Positions 18,046 through 28,674 of a stretch of DNA of 64,000 bases are shown one piece after another. This DNA comes from Shewanella frigidimarina (GTDB lineage Bacteria > Pseudomonadota > Gammaproteobacteria > Enterobacterales > Shewanellaceae): positions 719,661-783,660 of the forward strand of contig NZ_RKKE01000002.1 in the NCBI RefSeq assembly GCF_003797125.1, given 5' to 3'. The translations under genes and the position numbers were made by a program. Numbering within the stretch: position 1 is the stretch's first letter; each line of letters opens with the position of its first letter. The notes under the pieces were generated by a model that saw nothing but the letters and a program-made list of their open reading frames with translations, was not told the origin of the DNA and made no database searches.

Positions 18046-18270
18046 CTAAATAATTCGATTTTGATTGAGCAACTCATTGCGAGCTTGCTCTTTTTCCATA
18101 CGGCGTTTACGTTTATCACATGGATCGTCACAGTCACATGCTTTCTCAATACCTAAAACACCTAAACCACCACAACTACCTTCTACCGCTTTCTTTTTTA
18201 CGATATAGCCGATAGACATTAACAAAAAGAACAATAATAACACTACAAACGCTGCTATAAATGTGCTCAT
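18046..18270 (-). CDS. nqrM: NqrM, Na+-NQR maturation protein (DUF539)
   Basis: The start at 18270 gives 74 residues beginning MSTFIAAFVVLLLFF; GGAG lies 6 bases upstream, inside the earlier in-frame ATG reading. One N-terminal membrane helix (about 3-24) is followed by a Cys-rich tail with the CGGLGVLGIEKACDCDDPC pattern of NqrM. NqrM is needed to place the iron centre between NqrD and NqrE. It follows apbE at the end of the nqr region on the same strand, so structural and maturation genes are grouped. Confidence 0.93.
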   Translation of the reverse strand: MSTFIAAFVVLLLFFLLMSIGYIVKKKAVEGSCGGLGVLGIEKACDCDDPCDKRKRRMEKEQARNELLNQNRII

Positions 18271-18355
18271 CACAAACTCCAATTACTCATTCAGATTAGG
18301 GTACTACTAGTTGAATTAATCAGTCGTTTCATCAACTAGTTAAAAAATAAAGAAG

Positions 18356-19369
18356 CTACTTAACATACGATTTAAACGCATCGCTGTAATAGACCTGATA
18401 ACCCTGTTCTTGCTTCTCAATTAACATTATTGCTAAATTTTTCTCTTTAGCAAGTGCCAATGAAGCCTCAGTTCCTAACACCATCATCGCGGTGGCATAT
18501 CCATCTGCGGTCATACAACTAGAGTGTAACACGGTTGCAGAGGCAAGTTGATGCTTAATAGGATAACCGTTACGAGGATCAATTAAATGTGAAAAACGTT
18601 CGCCATTCTCTTGATAAAAGTTACGGTAATCACCTGATGTTGCTAATGACATTGTCCCAGGCTCAATCACTTGCTGAACGGCTTGGCCTTCTGTAGTTGG
18701 TTGCTCTACAGCCACTCGCCATGGGGTATTGTCATCCTTAGTACCTTTAACATTAAGCTCACCACCTATTTCAACTAAGTATCCAGATACATGATATTTG
18801 TCTAATATCGCGGCAATCTTATCAACGCCAAAACCTTTTGCTATAGAAGATAAGTCAACATACAGGTCTGCATTATGCTTAGTTAATGTTAAGCCTTTTA
18901 TCGACAACTCTTTGATGCCCATCTTAGCTTTAGCGTTATCGATTTGAGCTTGAGTCGGGATGGTTGTAGGTCGTTTATCGGGACCAAAGCCCCACAAATT
19001 AACCACTGGTCCTAATGTGATATCTAATGCCCCATCAGTCTCCTGATAAAGACGCATACCTTCTTCGATAACCTTAATGGTATCAGCGGATACTTTAACG
19101 CTTTGTTGAACTTGTAATTGATTGAACTTAGACAGTTCCGAGTCTGAACGGTAAGTCGACATTTGATCGTTTACGACTTCTAATGCCATGTCAATTTCAG
19201 CTTGTAGTAGCTGCGCTTCAGGTAAGCGGTCACTGTTGACCACTTTAATATGATAAGTGGTACCCATGGTACTACCAGATAATGAAATAATAGGCTCTGG
19301 TGAACTGCAGGCGCTCACCAATAACAACAACGCTGGCAATAGCAATAACTTGATTGAATTTACAGTCAT
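18356..19369 (-). CDS. apbE: FAD:protein FMN transferase lipoprotein (ApbE)
   Basis: 337 residues with a lipoprotein signal and lipobox VSAC (Cys21), so it is anchored on the periplasmic face. ApbE motifs are GSTMGTTYHIKV, DITLGPVVNLWGFGP, DLSSIAKGFGVDKI, EIGGELNVKG and HLIDPRNGYP. It attaches FMN through phosphoester bonds to Thr residues of NqrB and NqrC. It is separated from nqrF by a hairpin terminator, so it probably has some independent expression together with nqrM. Confidence 0.95.
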   Translation of the reverse strand: MTVNSIKLLLLPALLLLVSACSSPEPIISLSGSTMGTTYHIKVVNSDRLPEAQLLQAEIDMALEVVNDQMSTYRSDSELSKFNQLQVQQSVKVSADTIKVIEEGMRLYQETDGALDITLGPVVNLWGFGPDKRPTTIPTQAQIDNAKAKMGIKELSIKGLTLTKHNADLYVDLSSIAKGFGVDKIAAILDKYHVSGYLVEIGGELNVKGTKDDNTPWRVAVEQPTTEGQAVQQVIEPGTMSLATSGDYRNFYQENGERFSHLIDPRNGYPIKHQLASATVLHSSCMTADGYATAMMVLGTEASLALAKEKNLAIMLIEKQEQGYQVYYSDAFKSYVK

Positions 19370-19396
19370 GTCAAATTTACACTTGTATTAAATAAA

Positions 19397-19456
19397 CAAA
19401 AAAATTGCAGCGTGCAAGACTAGTGTTTAACCACCCTGTCTGCACTGCTGCAATTT
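19397..19456 (-). terminator. Terminator after nqrF
   Basis: On the minus strand, AAATTGCAGC-A-GTGCA pairs with TGCAC-GCTGCAATTT across a loop of 24 bases, and the stem runs into a T-stretch. It closes the nqrABCDEF operon, perhaps with read-through into apbE. Confidence 0.7.
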
Positions 19457-19490
19457 CATGACTTACATGTCAATGTGATGAGTTAACTCA

Positions 19491-20738
19491 TTAACCACCG
19501 AAATCATCTAATAAGATATTTTCGTCTTCAACACCTAAATCTTTTAGCATACCAATAACGGCGGCGTTCATCATTGGAGGTCCACACATGTAGAACTCAC
19601 AATCTTCTGGCGCATCATGGTCACGTAAGTAATTTTCATACAATACGTTATGAATGAAACCAGTATAACCAGTCCAGTTATCTTCAGCTTGTGGGTCCGA
19701 TAACGCGACATGCCATTTGAAGTTTTCATTTTCAGCCGCTAAGCCGTCAAAATCTTCAACATAGAACATTTCACGTTGTGAACGCGCACCGTACCAGAAG
19801 CTCATCTTACGCTTAGATTTAAGACGCTTTAATTGGTCAAAAATGTGTGAGCGCATTGGGGCCATACCAGCACCACCACCAATGAATACCATTTCTGCAT
19901 CGGTGTCTTTAGCAAAAAACTCACCAAATGGACCAGAAATAGTCACTTTATCACCGGCTTTTAAGCTCCAAATGTACGAAGACATTTTACCGCAAGGTAG
20001 GGTTAAATTACGTGGCGGTGGCGTAGCAATACGCACGTTCAACATAATAATCCCGAACTCTTCTGGGTAGTTAGCCATTGAGTAGGCACGAATGGTTTCT
20101 TCGTCTACTTTTGACTCTAACTTGAAGAAGCCGAAGTGTTCCCAGTCGCCACGGTATTTATCAGGCACTTCAAACTCAGCATATTTAACATGATGAGCAG
20201 GAGCTTCAATCTGAATATAACCACCGGCACGGAAAGGCACAGATTCGCCATCAGGAATTTGTAGCTTAAGTTCTTTAATGAACGTCGCTTTGTTATCGTT
20301 AGAGATAACTTCACATTCCCATTTCTTGATGCCGAAAATCTCTTCATCAAGTTCGATTTCCATGTCAGTTTTCACATTTACCTGACAAGATAAACGACAA
20401 CCCTGACGTGCTTCACCTTTACTAATGTGGTCAAGTTCAGTAGGCAGAATATCACCACCACCAGACTTAATCTGTACACGACACTGACCACATGAGCCAC
20501 CGCCACCACACGCACTTGATACGAAGATGCCGTTGTCTGCTAAAACGCCAAGTAACTTGCCGCCAGCACCTGTTTTAATTGCTTTATCTGCGTCGCCGTT
20601 AATACCAATAATGATATCACCGCTTGCCACCAATTTTGATTTAGCGAATAAAATCACTAATACCAAAACCAAGACAATCACAGTAAACATACTCACACCT
20701 AGATAGACATCTATTGGAGTAGATTCAAGAATACCCAT
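19491..20738 (-). CDS. nqrF: Na+-translocating NADH:quinone reductase subunit F
   Basis: 415 residues. One N-terminal membrane helix (about 12-32) is followed by a plant-type 2Fe-2S ferredoxin domain with Cys77, Cys83, Cys86 ([13 protein letters not shown]) and Cys118 (RLSCQV). Then comes a ferredoxin-NADP reductase-type domain with the FAD motif RAYSMANYP and the NADH segments [14 protein letters not shown] and YMCGPPMM, ending in a conserved LLDDFGG. It is the NADH-oxidising entry point of the sodium pump, facing the cytoplasm. Last structural gene of the operon. Confidence 0.97.
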   Translation of the reverse strand: MGILESTPIDVYLGVSMFTVIVLVLVLVILFAKSKLVASGDIIIGINGDADKAIKTGAGGKLLGVLADNGIFVSSACGGGGSCGQCRVQIKSGGGDILPTELDHISKGEARQGCRLSCQVNVKTDMEIELDEEIFGIKKWECEVISNDNKATFIKELKLQIPDGESVPFRAGGYIQIEAPAHHVKYAEFEVPDKYRGDWEHFGFFKLESKVDEETIRAYSMANYPEEFGIIMLNVRIATPPPRNLTLPCGKMSSYIWSLKAGDKVTISGPFGEFFAKDTDAEMVFIGGGAGMAPMRSHIFDQLKRLKSKRKMSFWYGARSQREMFYVEDFDGLAAENENFKWHVALSDPQAEDNWTGYTGFIHNVLYENYLRDHDAPEDCEFYMCGPPMMNAAVIGMLKDLGVEDENILLDDFGG

Positions 20739-20784
20739 TCACTTATCCTTAAAGGTTCAAATTAATGCGTCTTCTCAATGTCTC

Positions 20785-21393
20785 TTAAAGAGAAACACCT
20801 GAGAATGACATGAAACCTAGAGCCATAAGACCTGCTGAAACGAAGGTAATACCTAAGCCACGTAAGCCATTTGGCACGTCAGAATATTTCATCTTTTCGC
20901 GGATACCGGCTAGCAATACAATTGCTAACGCCCAACCAATGCCAGAGCCAATACCAAATACTACGCTCTCGCCTAAGTTGTAATCACGCTCAACCATGAA
21001 AGATACTGCACCGAAAATTGCACAGTTCACGGTAATCAAAGGTAAGAAAATACCTAACGCGTTGTACAAAGGCGGAAAATACTTGTCTAAAGCCATTTCC
21101 AAAATTTGTACAAGTGCTGCAATCACACCGATAAAGGTGATGAACTTCAAGAAGCTCAAATCAGCATCAGGGAAACCAGCCCAAGCTAATGCGCCTGGAG
21201 CCAATAAACCTTGATAAATAATTTGGTTAGCAGGAACCGAAATAGCCAGTACCACGATAACTGCAACACCAAGGCCCATCGCAGTAGTCACTTTCTTTGA
21301 AACCGCTAAGAAAGTACACATACCTAAGAAGAACGCGAGTGCCATGTTTTCAATGAAAACTGAACGAATTAATAAACTAATATAATGTTCCAT
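20785..21393 (-). CDS. nqrE: Na+-NQR subunit E
   Basis: 202 residues, highly hydrophobic with six membrane segments. It starts [34 protein letters not shown], which includes the conserved membrane Cys. A second Cys is in [12 protein letters not shown]. NqrD and NqrE are inverted-topology relatives that hold an iron centre in the membrane. The gene lies 5 bases from nqrD. Confidence 0.97.
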   Translation of the reverse strand: MEHYISLLIRSVFIENMALAFFLGMCTFLAVSKKVTTAMGLGVAVIVVLAISVPANQIIYQGLLAPGALAWAGFPDADLSFLKFITFIGVIAALVQILEMALDKYFPPLYNALGIFLPLITVNCAIFGAVSFMVERDYNLGESVVFGIGSGIGWALAIVLLAGIREKMKYSDVPNGLRGLGITFVSAGLMALGFMSFSGVSL

Positions 21394-21398
21394 TGCGT

Positions 21399-22031
21399 CT
21401 ACCCTTTTGCTTCAACTTGCTCTGGCTTGTAAGTACGGATCAACCAGATCAAACCACCGATCAAGAAGAATGCACTCGGTGGCAGTAGTAATAAACCGTT
21501 AGGCTGATACCAACCACCGTCAGAGATTTTGCTGAGGATTTCTACGCCGAATAATGAACCATTACCAAATAGTTCACGCACCACGCCAACAGACAATAGA
21601 ATAGCACCGTAACCTAAACCGTTACCGATACCGTCCATAAAGCTCATCATTGGAGGGGTTTTCATTGCGTAAGCTTCAGCACGACCCATTACAATACAGT
21701 TAGTAATAATCAAACCTACGAATACCGATAATTGCTTAGAAATGGCATAGGCATAAGCTTGTAATACTTGGTCAACCACAATTACTAAAGACGCAATAAT
21801 GGTCATCTGTACAATAATACGCACACTGCTTGGAATGTGATTACGAATAAGAGAGATAAACAGGTTAGAAAACGCTGTTACCGCAGTTAATGCAATCGTC
21901 ATTACTAATGCTGTTTCTAATTTACTGGTAACAGCAAGTGCACTACACACACCCAAAATTTGCAATGCAATTGGGTTGTTATTGATAATCGGTCCGGTCA
22001 GAACCTGTTTAAGTTCTTTAGCGTCAGCCAT
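21399..22031 (-). CDS. nqrD: Na+-NQR subunit D
   Basis: 210 residues, six hydrophobic segments. The conserved cysteines are in [17 protein letters not shown] and [17 protein letters not shown], which form the membrane iron site with NqrE. The start codon overlaps the nqrC stop by one base (TAATG), indicating translational coupling. Confidence 0.97.
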   Translation of the reverse strand: MADAKELKQVLTGPIINNNPIALQILGVCSALAVTSKLETALVMTIALTAVTAFSNLFISLIRNHIPSSVRIIVQMTIIASLVIVVDQVLQAYAYAISKQLSVFVGLIITNCIVMGRAEAYAMKTPPMMSFMDGIGNGLGYGAILLSVGVVRELFGNGSLFGVEILSKISDGGWYQPNGLLLLPPSAFFLIGGLIWLIRTYKPEQVEAKG

Positions 22032-22816
22032 TAGCTTAACCCTCCGTTGCGTGCTTTAGCGATAAAGCTTGCAAAGCCTTCTTTACCTAACCAAAACTCC
22101 AATGAGTGTTGTACACCGTTACTGGTCAATGTTGCACCTGAAAGCGCATCAACACCATGAACAGAGCTAGCCACTGTAGGGTTTTTAGTTACACTAATAG
22201 CCAAGTCGCCTTGTGCATCAAATAACTGCTTACCTTTCCACAATGCTTTCCATTTTGGATTTTCAACTTCGCCACCTAAACCAGGAGTTTCACCTTGGTC
22301 GTAGTAAACAAGTCCTTGCACAGTGTTTAGATCAGCTTCTAGAGCCAAAAATGCGTACATCGTTGACCACAAACCATAACCGTGAACAGGCAAAATCACG
22401 CTAGTCAGTTTACCTTCGTCATTACGAACAAGGTAGACAACAGCTTTATCTGCAACACGTTTAATTGAGGCAACATCATTTTCAGGGATAGATGACGTTT
22501 CTGTATCACGAGATGCTTTACGTTGATCATAAAGGTTAGCATCACCCTCAACAAATTCACCGGTTTTAAGGTCAACTAAGCGAGCGTCTACATATTGCTC
22601 ATACTTGCTTAGAATATCTTTCTTGGTGATTTTGCCTTCTTTAGGGTTGATAAGGCTCGCTGCTTCAAGAATATACTTTTGCTTATCCAACAACTTATTT
22701 TCTTGCTGAATAGGTTTTAACACCACGGCAGCTGTTGAAACAAGCACGGAGCAAATAAGACATAAGCCGACAACAACAAATAGCGTTCTACCGAACGAAT
22801 CTTTATTACTAGCCAC
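22031..22816 (-). CDS. nqrC: Na+-NQR subunit C
   Basis: The GTG start at 22816 gives 261 residues starting [15 protein letters not shown], like Vibrio NqrC, with GGAGG 7 bases upstream. A TTG two codons earlier is less likely. One N-terminal membrane helix (about 10-30) is followed by a periplasmic FMN-binding domain. The flavinylation motif SGATLTS (in [14 protein letters not shown]) near the C-terminus carries the Thr modified by ApbE. The start overlaps the end of nqrB by 8 bases. Confidence 0.95.
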   Translation of the reverse strand: MASNKDSFGRTLFVVVGLCLICSVLVSTAAVVLKPIQQENKLLDKQKYILEAASLINPKEGKITKKDILSKYEQYVDARLVDLKTGEFVEGDANLYDQRKASRDTETSSIPENDVASIKRVADKAVVYLVRNDEGKLTSVILPVHGYGLWSTMYAFLALEADLNTVQGLVYYDQGETPGLGGEVENPKWKALWKGKQLFDAQGDLAISVTKNPTVASSVHGVDALSGATLTSNGVQHSLEFWLGKEGFASFIAKARNGGLS

Positions 22817-24008
22817 GAGCAATCCTCCGCTTAATATTTGCCTGTACTACAAAGTGGTCAAATAATGGAGCAAATAAGTTAGCAAACAAGATAGCTAACA
22901 TCATACCTTCTGGGAATGCAGGGTTAACCACACGGATAAACACCACCATTGCACCAATGAGGAAACCGTATGCCCATTTAGCACTATTTGTGAACGACGC
23001 AGAAACAGGATCTGTCGCCATAAACATCATACCAAATGCAAAACCACCTAACACTAAGTGCCAATGCCACGGCATTGCAAACATCGGGTTGCTGTCGCTA
23101 CCAATAAGATTAAGTAGAGTTGAAATTGCCACCATACCTAACATTACACCACCCACAATACGCCACGAGGCAATACGGGTGTAGATAATGACTAAACCAC
23201 CGAGCAAAATAGCAAAGGTCGATACTTCACCAACAGAACCCGGAATAAAGCCCATGAAAGCATCAATCCAGTTAGCGTTTGAAGTGTAGTCAAAAGTACC
23301 TTGCGCAGCTTGACTCAATGCTGTTGCACCAGAGAAGCCGTCCGCAACAACCCATGAGGTATCACCAGACATGCTTAATGGGTAAGCAAAGAACAAGAAA
23401 GCACGGCCAGCTAATGCAGGGTTTAAGAAGTTACGCCCTGTGCCACCGAAGATTTCTTTTGCTACAACCACACCAAAGGTAATACCTAAAGCGACCATCC
23501 ATAAAGGAATTGTTGGCGGTAGAGTTAATGCAAATAGCACTGAAGTAACGAAAAAACCTTCGTTAATTTCATGGCCACGCACTGACGCAAAGAGCACTTC
23601 CCAAAAACCACCGACAATGAATGTCACTGCATAGATAGGTAGGAAGAAGCACGCACCATAGAACATCAAGGACGTAATGCCAGAGTCTGCGGTGAGTTGA
23701 GCGCCAAATAATTCAAATAAGCCTACTTGCCAAATATCAGGTGTACCGAAGCCGGCCACCATCGCTATTTGAGCTTGTAAACCTACGTTGTACATCCCGA
23801 CAAACATTGCCGGAAATGTACATGCCCAAACCGTAATCATCATACGTTTTAGGTCAAGGTTATCGCGAACGTGGGTTGCCCCTTTGTTCACTTTACCTGG
23901 AGTGTAAAATACTGTCGCAGCCGCTTCGTAAAGGGCATACCACTTTTCGTACTTACCGCCTTTTTCAAATTGCGGCTCAATACGTTCGATAAAATCTTTC
24001 AAGCTCAT
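22809..24008 (-). CDS. nqrB: Na+-NQR subunit B
   Basis: 399 residues with about ten membrane helices. It starts [24 protein letters not shown]. The FMN-Thr motif SGATALSQ lies near residue 236, as in Vibrio. [17 protein letters not shown] and [18 protein letters not shown] are conserved family segments. NqrB is the main sodium-channel subunit and also carries riboflavin and the quinone site. Its start overlaps the nqrA stop by one base. Confidence 0.97.
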   Translation of the reverse strand: MSLKDFIERIEPQFEKGGKYEKWYALYEAAATVFYTPGKVNKGATHVRDNLDLKRMMITVWACTFPAMFVGMYNVGLQAQIAMVAGFGTPDIWQVGLFELFGAQLTADSGITSLMFYGACFFLPIYAVTFIVGGFWEVLFASVRGHEINEGFFVTSVLFALTLPPTIPLWMVALGITFGVVVAKEIFGGTGRNFLNPALAGRAFLFFAYPLSMSGDTSWVVADGFSGATALSQAAQGTFDYTSNANWIDAFMGFIPGSVGEVSTFAILLGGLVIIYTRIASWRIVGGVMLGMVAISTLLNLIGSDSNPMFAMPWHWHLVLGGFAFGMMFMATDPVSASFTNSAKWAYGFLIGAMVVFIRVVNPAFPEGMMLAILFANLFAPLFDHFVVQANIKRRIARG

Positions 24009-25342
24009 TAGCCTTCCCTCTCGATCGTATCTAAACAGTCACGCAAATATGAACCGTAGTCATACTTACCTGGACATACGAACGTACACAATGCCAAATC
24101 TTCTTCATCTAACTCTAGTGCGCCTAAACGAACTGCGCCATCAAAGTCGCCAGAGAGTAAATCACGAAGTAGCATAGTAGGTAGAATGTCTAAAGGCATC
24201 ACGCGTTCATAGTTACCAATAGGTACCATTGCACGGTCGGAACCGCCGGTGCTAGTGGTCATATTAAATAGACGTGACGGGCTTAAGTGACCTAAGAACG
24301 AACGAGTGATAGAGAACTTATCTACGCCAGGCATAGCCCAACCAAACAATTCTTTCTCGTCACCTTCTTCTAGTACACTCACCTGCTGATGATAACGCCC
24401 CAAATAAGCTTGAGGGCCTACCGCAGTACGGCCGCTTAACACTGAACCTGAAATCACACGAACACCATCACCGACCGTTTCATCAGCAGTCAGTTCAGCC
24501 ATGCTAGCACCTAAAACGGTACGAACAAGGCGAGGTTTTTTCGCTTTAGGACCGCCAATCGCAACCACACGCTCAGTGTTTAATACACCTTGGGTGAATA
24601 GTTGACCAAAAGCAATCACATCCTGATAGCCAATATGCCAAACAGTACGTGTTGCTGAAGCTGGAAGAACGTGATGAATATGCGTACCCGCAAGACCTGC
24701 TGGGTGTTTACCCGCAAACTCTTGAACTTGGGCATTAGCTGCAGGGATATCGGCACCTTGAGCTTTACATAGGTAAACTTTACCTTCAGTTAATCGTGCT
24801 AGGACTTTTAGGCCATTAGCAAAATCTTCTTTATGTTGAGCGATGACTACCACAGGATCGGCAGCAAGAGGTTGAGTATCAATTGCAGTAATGAAAATAC
24901 CCGCAGCAGTAGCATCTACAGCTGGCACTTTACTGAATGGGCGTGTACGCAAAGCAGTCCACAAACCTGAATCAATCAGATTATCACGAACAACTTGTGC
25001 GTCTAACGTGTCTAACTTATCAGCATCGTATTGAGCAAAAGCAACGCTATCGTCACCTTCCACAGCAATAACAACTGACTGAAGTACACGTCTTGCACCT
25101 CGGTTGATTTCTAAAATAGTACCACTGGCTAAAGCCGTATATTTAACGCCTAAATTCTTTTTATCTTCAAAAAGAACTTGGCCTTTTTGTACTTTGTCGC
25201 CCACTTTGATTTTCATCGTTGGACGTAAGCCAATATACTCTTCACCCAAAGTCGCTACGTGTCTAATGGCTGGGCCATTATGGATAACTTGCTCTGGTCC
25301 GCCTGCTATAGGCAGTTCCAATCCTTTCTTAATTGTAATCAT
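24008..25342 (-). CDS. nqrA: Na+-NQR subunit A
   Basis: The start at 25342 gives 444 residues beginning [14 protein letters not shown], matching the known NqrA N-terminus and length. A reading from 25411 would add 23 residues without family support. Further family segments are [23 protein letters not shown] text around 100, and the C-terminal [13 protein letters not shown] with its conserved cysteine. NqrA is the cytoplasmic subunit involved in quinone reduction. First gene of nqrABCDEF. Confidence 0.97.
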   Translation of the reverse strand: MITIKKGLELPIAGGPEQVIHNGPAIRHVATLGEEYIGLRPTMKIKVGDKVQKGQVLFEDKKNLGVKYTALASGTILEINRGARRVLQSVVIAVEGDDSVAFAQYDADKLDTLDAQVVRDNLIDSGLWTALRTRPFSKVPAVDATAAGIFITAIDTQPLAADPVVVIAQHKEDFANGLKVLARLTEGKVYLCKAQGADIPAANAQVQEFAGKHPAGLAGTHIHHVLPASATRTVWHIGYQDVIAFGQLFTQGVLNTERVVAIGGPKAKKPRLVRTVLGASMAELTADETVGDGVRVISGSVLSGRTAVGPQAYLGRYHQQVSVLEEGDEKELFGWAMPGVDKFSITRSFLGHLSPSRLFNMTTSTGGSDRAMVPIGNYERVMPLDILPTMLLRDLLSGDFDGAVRLGALELDEEDLALCTFVCPGKYDYGSYLRDCLDTIEREG

Positions 25343-25512
25343 ATCCACAAGCACTACGTTTGAAGGAAAGACAATGCGCCACGTTCCGCTACAAAAACAA
25401 AGTGTTAACAAACACTTGCCATTTGAGCTAGCGCAGATTTAACTCGAAAATGCGATCATAATCACGCTGGTCGCGCGCATTTTACCGCAAATATGAGACT
25501 ATCGCCACGAAA

Positions 25513-25541
25513 ATTATAGGTGTTTTCAAACCAATACCTAA
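25513..25541 (-). promoter_or_regulatory. Possible nqr operon promoter
   Basis: A good -10 TATAAT (25513-25518 on the minus strand) has only a weak -35 (TTAGGT) at 17 bases. It lies about 170 bases upstream of nqrA. The rest of the gap between nqrA and the next gene holds one large hairpin and no ORF. Confidence 0.3.
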
Positions 25542-25688
25542 CACAATCGGTGGCTTTTAGATCAGACTAATTAAATTAGAACCTAAGAGTGAATGTTATC
25601 TACTCCATTCTGATTTAAAAAACTATAGCATTAATTTTTAAAGAAATAATTTTAGTTGTTTGTTTACAAGAACAGTTACGCCTCAAAT

Positions 25689-25724
25689 AACACTGCCCAA
25701 GTGAGTCATCACTTGGGCAGTGTT
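25689..25724. terminator. 16-bp perfect hairpin after the TonB receptor gene
   Basis: AACACTGCCCAAGTGA and TCACTTGGGCAGTGTT form a perfect 16-bp stem with a GTCA loop. No long T-run follows on either side. The position downstream of the leftward receptor gene suggests a terminator, although the stem is unusually long. Confidence 0.6.
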
Positions 25725-25799
25725 GGTATTTGGAAATAAAAGGCACAGCAAGCAGCGTTTAAATATTATTCAACATTGCTTATGCCTAGAAAAGACCAC

Positions 25800-27875
25800 C
25801 TAGAAATGGCCTTGATAACCAAAGTATGTGGTCATTTCAGACTGTCCTTGGAATCCCATTGCAGTGCGATTTGCCACTAACTCTTCGTCTAACAAATTCT
25901 CAACACGAACATACAACTCGTGCTGCTCGGTCAAACGGTAAGTAGCGGCGATATCAACCTTCCATTGACTATCGATAGCGCGCTCATTGGTAAACCCACC
26001 TTGATAACCTAACTCCGATTGATACAAAGCTTGCGCCATAATGGACATATTGCCGTAAACAACCCCAGAACTTAACGTCAATTGTTGTTCTGGTACCCAA
26101 GGTAATTGGCTATCAGCGGCAAAACATGCCATCAATTCATTGCAATTAGCATTGTCTGTTTCAGCTTGGGTATATTGGTATTTGGCTTTGAAGGGAATTG
26201 AAAAGTGATCAAATGTTAGTCCATACGCTATGCTCAAATCTGCGCCGACAACAGAAACATCCTTAATATTCTCTTGTAATGATATTTGTTCATAATCACA
26301 TATCATGCCCTGCATACAGCTCACATGTTGGCTATCGTAATCATGCATATAAGCCGTCATGGCAATCGATAAAGCATCTTGTTGGTAGCTTAATGCTAAT
26401 TGATATTGCAACGCTTCTTGCGCTGTTTGTTCAATATTACCGGCTGAAGCGGCTGTCCAAGCTTGTTTAGCTTGTAACGCGGCTAACCACGGCCCACTCT
26501 GGTAAGCCACTTCAATAGAAGGCGACCAGCCATCATCAGAAAAGTCTGCAGCATTAAGGCTCGTATTTACATCACCAAGCTCACGAGAAACACTGACATG
26601 CTCATAACCTAAACCGAGGTTGATAGACCACTGACCATAATTTAATTTAGTATCTACCGCTGATGAAAATGCCGAGGCATCGTCAGTATACGTCAGTGCA
26701 TATTCATCATCAGTTGTCGGCGTCAATGATAAATCATTGTTCCACGACCACTCACGTTGACCTAAACGCATTTCAGCTTTATCTGTATGGTAGCGCGCAC
26801 TATAAGTCACCTGATGCTGACCATACATGCTGACACCTTTTGTTTGCATACCAAACCCAGAGAAATCGTTATTTTGTGTTAACGCTCCTAAGTTCATCCC
26901 ATCGGTGGTGGGTGTTGTTTCAAACATAGCAATACGAGACAGCAACGCATTATTAATTTGCTCACCATCAACAAACTGCATCTCTTGAGATTGTTGTGAA
27001 TAGGTTTGATAATAAAAGTCGGTAGCCATCGTTGAAGTAGATGACATGATTAGCTGATGTGCTAACACGTAACGTTGACGTTCGCCTTCAGTATTGTCGG
27101 TGCTAGCTGCTGAATATAATTGAGTCGGATTTACTGAAAAATCAACACTGGTTAACCCCAACGCTCCGCGATCAGCTTCTTGTGATGAGTACTGATAACT
27201 AAATTCTGTCGTTTGTTGGTTACGTGCTCCGGGTAAACTATCGGCAGCAATTTTGAACAGAATATCTTTCTGTGTACTATCTGCATCTCGGGCGACGCGA
27301 TAACCCACATCGTCAGATGCAGATTGATAATCTACTGCCAGTAACATGCCATTTTGCTTCGAAGTACCACTCAGCACAGCCCCACCATTGATGGCATTAT
27401 TGTCACTGCCTTCAACGTTGACATCGGTTGCATATTTTTGCGGACTAATTTGTACCGACTGATAGTCAAGCTTACCAAAAGCCGCTTGTGAACTTTCAGT
27501 CACACTGGTCATGCTCGAAAAAGACACTTTTTGCTGGTGCATTAAATTGGGTTGCAACACTAAATGTTGTCCAGAATAAGGCGCAGGAGAAAAGAAAATA
27601 CCATCCTGTAAAATGGCTACACCGTCAGTGGCGCCAGCATGTGTGATAGTAATATCTTGATTTGGTCCGGTAGGTAACACTGTCGCGCCGGTCAATCCTA
27701 ATGCTATATCACTTTGGCGATAATGAAATTGGCTTATCGATGACTGTTGCAAATCGAGTTGATTATTAAGGTTATCAATAGACTCGGTCACCGTTTCTGC
27801 AACGGCATTGGTAGAATGGCAAACATAAAGCACTGCGGCTGCTATCACTGACAGGCTAAATGGGTGGTTAGACAT
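25800..27875 (-). CDS. TonB-dependent receptor-like outer membrane protein, atypical plug
   Basis: 691 residues with GGAG upstream and a signal peptide cleaved after about residue 26 (STNAVAE). A plug-like segment (about 60-140) contains GATDGVAILQDGIFFSPAP. The rest is beta-barrel-like with alternating aromatic strands. The C-terminus, VRVENLLDEEL...TTYFGYQGHF, carries the receptor-type NLLDEEL motif and a terminal Phe. I see no clear TonB box, and the plug is short. Cys pairs in loops (CNELMACF, CMQGMICDY) suggest disulfides. The ligand is unknown and no partner transport genes are adjacent. Monocistronic. Confidence 0.75.
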   Translation of the reverse strand: MSNHPFSLSVIAAAVLYVCHSTNAVAETVTESIDNLNNQLDLQQSSISQFHYRQSDIALGLTGATVLPTGPNQDITITHAGATDGVAILQDGIFFSPAPYSGQHLVLQPNLMHQQKVSFSSMTSVTESSQAAFGKLDYQSVQISPQKYATDVNVEGSDNNAINGGAVLSGTSKQNGMLLAVDYQSASDDVGYRVARDADSTQKDILFKIAADSLPGARNQQTTEFSYQYSSQEADRGALGLTSVDFSVNPTQLYSAASTDNTEGERQRYVLAHQLIMSSTSTMATDFYYQTYSQQSQEMQFVDGEQINNALLSRIAMFETTPTTDGMNLGALTQNNDFSGFGMQTKGVSMYGQHQVTYSARYHTDKAEMRLGQREWSWNNDLSLTPTTDDEYALTYTDDASAFSSAVDTKLNYGQWSINLGLGYEHVSVSRELGDVNTSLNAADFSDDGWSPSIEVAYQSGPWLAALQAKQAWTAASAGNIEQTAQEALQYQLALSYQQDALSIAMTAYMHDYDSQHVSCMQGMICDYEQISLQENIKDVSVVGADLSIAYGLTFDHFSIPFKAKYQYTQAETDNANCNELMACFAADSQLPWVPEQQLTLSSGVVYGNMSIMAQALYQSELGYQGGFTNERAIDSQWKVDIAATYRLTEQHELYVRVENLLDEELVANRTAMGFQGQSEMTTYFGYQGHF

Positions 27876-27922
27876 ATTAATCTCCGTATATGTGTCTGTT
27901 CACGCAAAAAATCGCTTAAAAT

Positions 27923-27947
27923 GACGAATCAGTTAGTAAAATTCGTC
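27923..27947. promoter_or_regulatory. Inverted repeat upstream of the TonB receptor gene
   Basis: GACGAAT and ATTCGTC are separated by 11 bases, about 50 bases upstream of the start codon. This could be an operator. The regulator is unknown, and I see no Fur box here. Confidence 0.3.
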
Positions 27948-28023
27948 CATTACAATAACGGTTTCAGTTACATAAAAATAGCGTACCTTTAACGTTTACT
28001 CGACATATTAATATTTGCTTCGC

Positions 28024-28050
28024 AAAAAAAAGCGGCTAAAGCCGCTTTTT
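28024..28050. terminator. Terminator after luxS
   Basis: AGCGGC-TAAA-GCCGCT with A- and T-runs on either side, a strong bidirectional intrinsic terminator. Confidence 0.88.
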
Positions 28051-28077
28051 CATTGAGATATCAATTAATCGATTCGA

Positions 28078-28587
28078 TTAAAGGTTACCTAAAATTTCGT
28101 CACTCAGTTTCAAGTCATCATTTTGGTTGACGCTCACGCCTGCAGCAATGATCATCCGAGCAATATCTTGCGCTTGTTCTAATGAATGCATTTCATAAGT
28201 ACCACATTGATATTCATTTAACTCAGGAATATCTTTTTGATCAATTACATTGGTTACGTCAACCATTGCCGCTAACCATGAATCTGCAACTTTACTTTCT
28301 GTCGGTTGACCAATCAAACTCATGTAAAAACCGGTTCGGCATCCCATCGGCGAAATATCAATAATCTCTATACCATCACCGTTTAAATGTTCACGCATAA
28401 AACCTGCAAACAAATGTTCAAGTGTATGGATGCCACGTTCGCTGAGGATATCTTTATTGGGTGCACAAAAACGTAAATCGAATACAGTAATGGCATCGCC
28501 ACTAGGTGTGCTCATGTGCTTGGCAACGCGAACCGCTGGAGCATTCATACGTGTATGATCTACGGTAAAACTGTCTAATAAAGGCAT
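28078..28587 (-). CDS. luxS: S-ribosylhomocysteine lyase (autoinducer-2 synthase)
   Basis: The start at 28587 gives 169 residues beginning [14 protein letters not shown], with GGAG 6 bases upstream. The zinc motif HTLEH is at 54-58, the catalytic Cys83 is in MGCRTGF, and the third zinc ligand is in [10 protein letters not shown]. The enzyme converts S-ribosylhomocysteine to homocysteine and DPD, the AI-2 precursor, in the activated methyl cycle. It stands alone with its own terminator. Confidence 0.97.
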   Translation of the reverse strand: MPLLDSFTVDHTRMNAPAVRVAKHMSTPSGDAITVFDLRFCAPNKDILSERGIHTLEHLFAGFMREHLNGDGIEIIDISPMGCRTGFYMSLIGQPTESKVADSWLAAMVDVTNVIDQKDIPELNEYQCGTYEMHSLEQAQDIARMIIAAGVSVNQNDDLKLSDEILGNL

Positions 28588-28674
28588 TGCTTTCTCCAAA
28601 GTAAATAATAATTTGACAATATAAAGCCTAATAACACGATAATATCACTATTTAAGCATGGTCACAGTGAGAGT

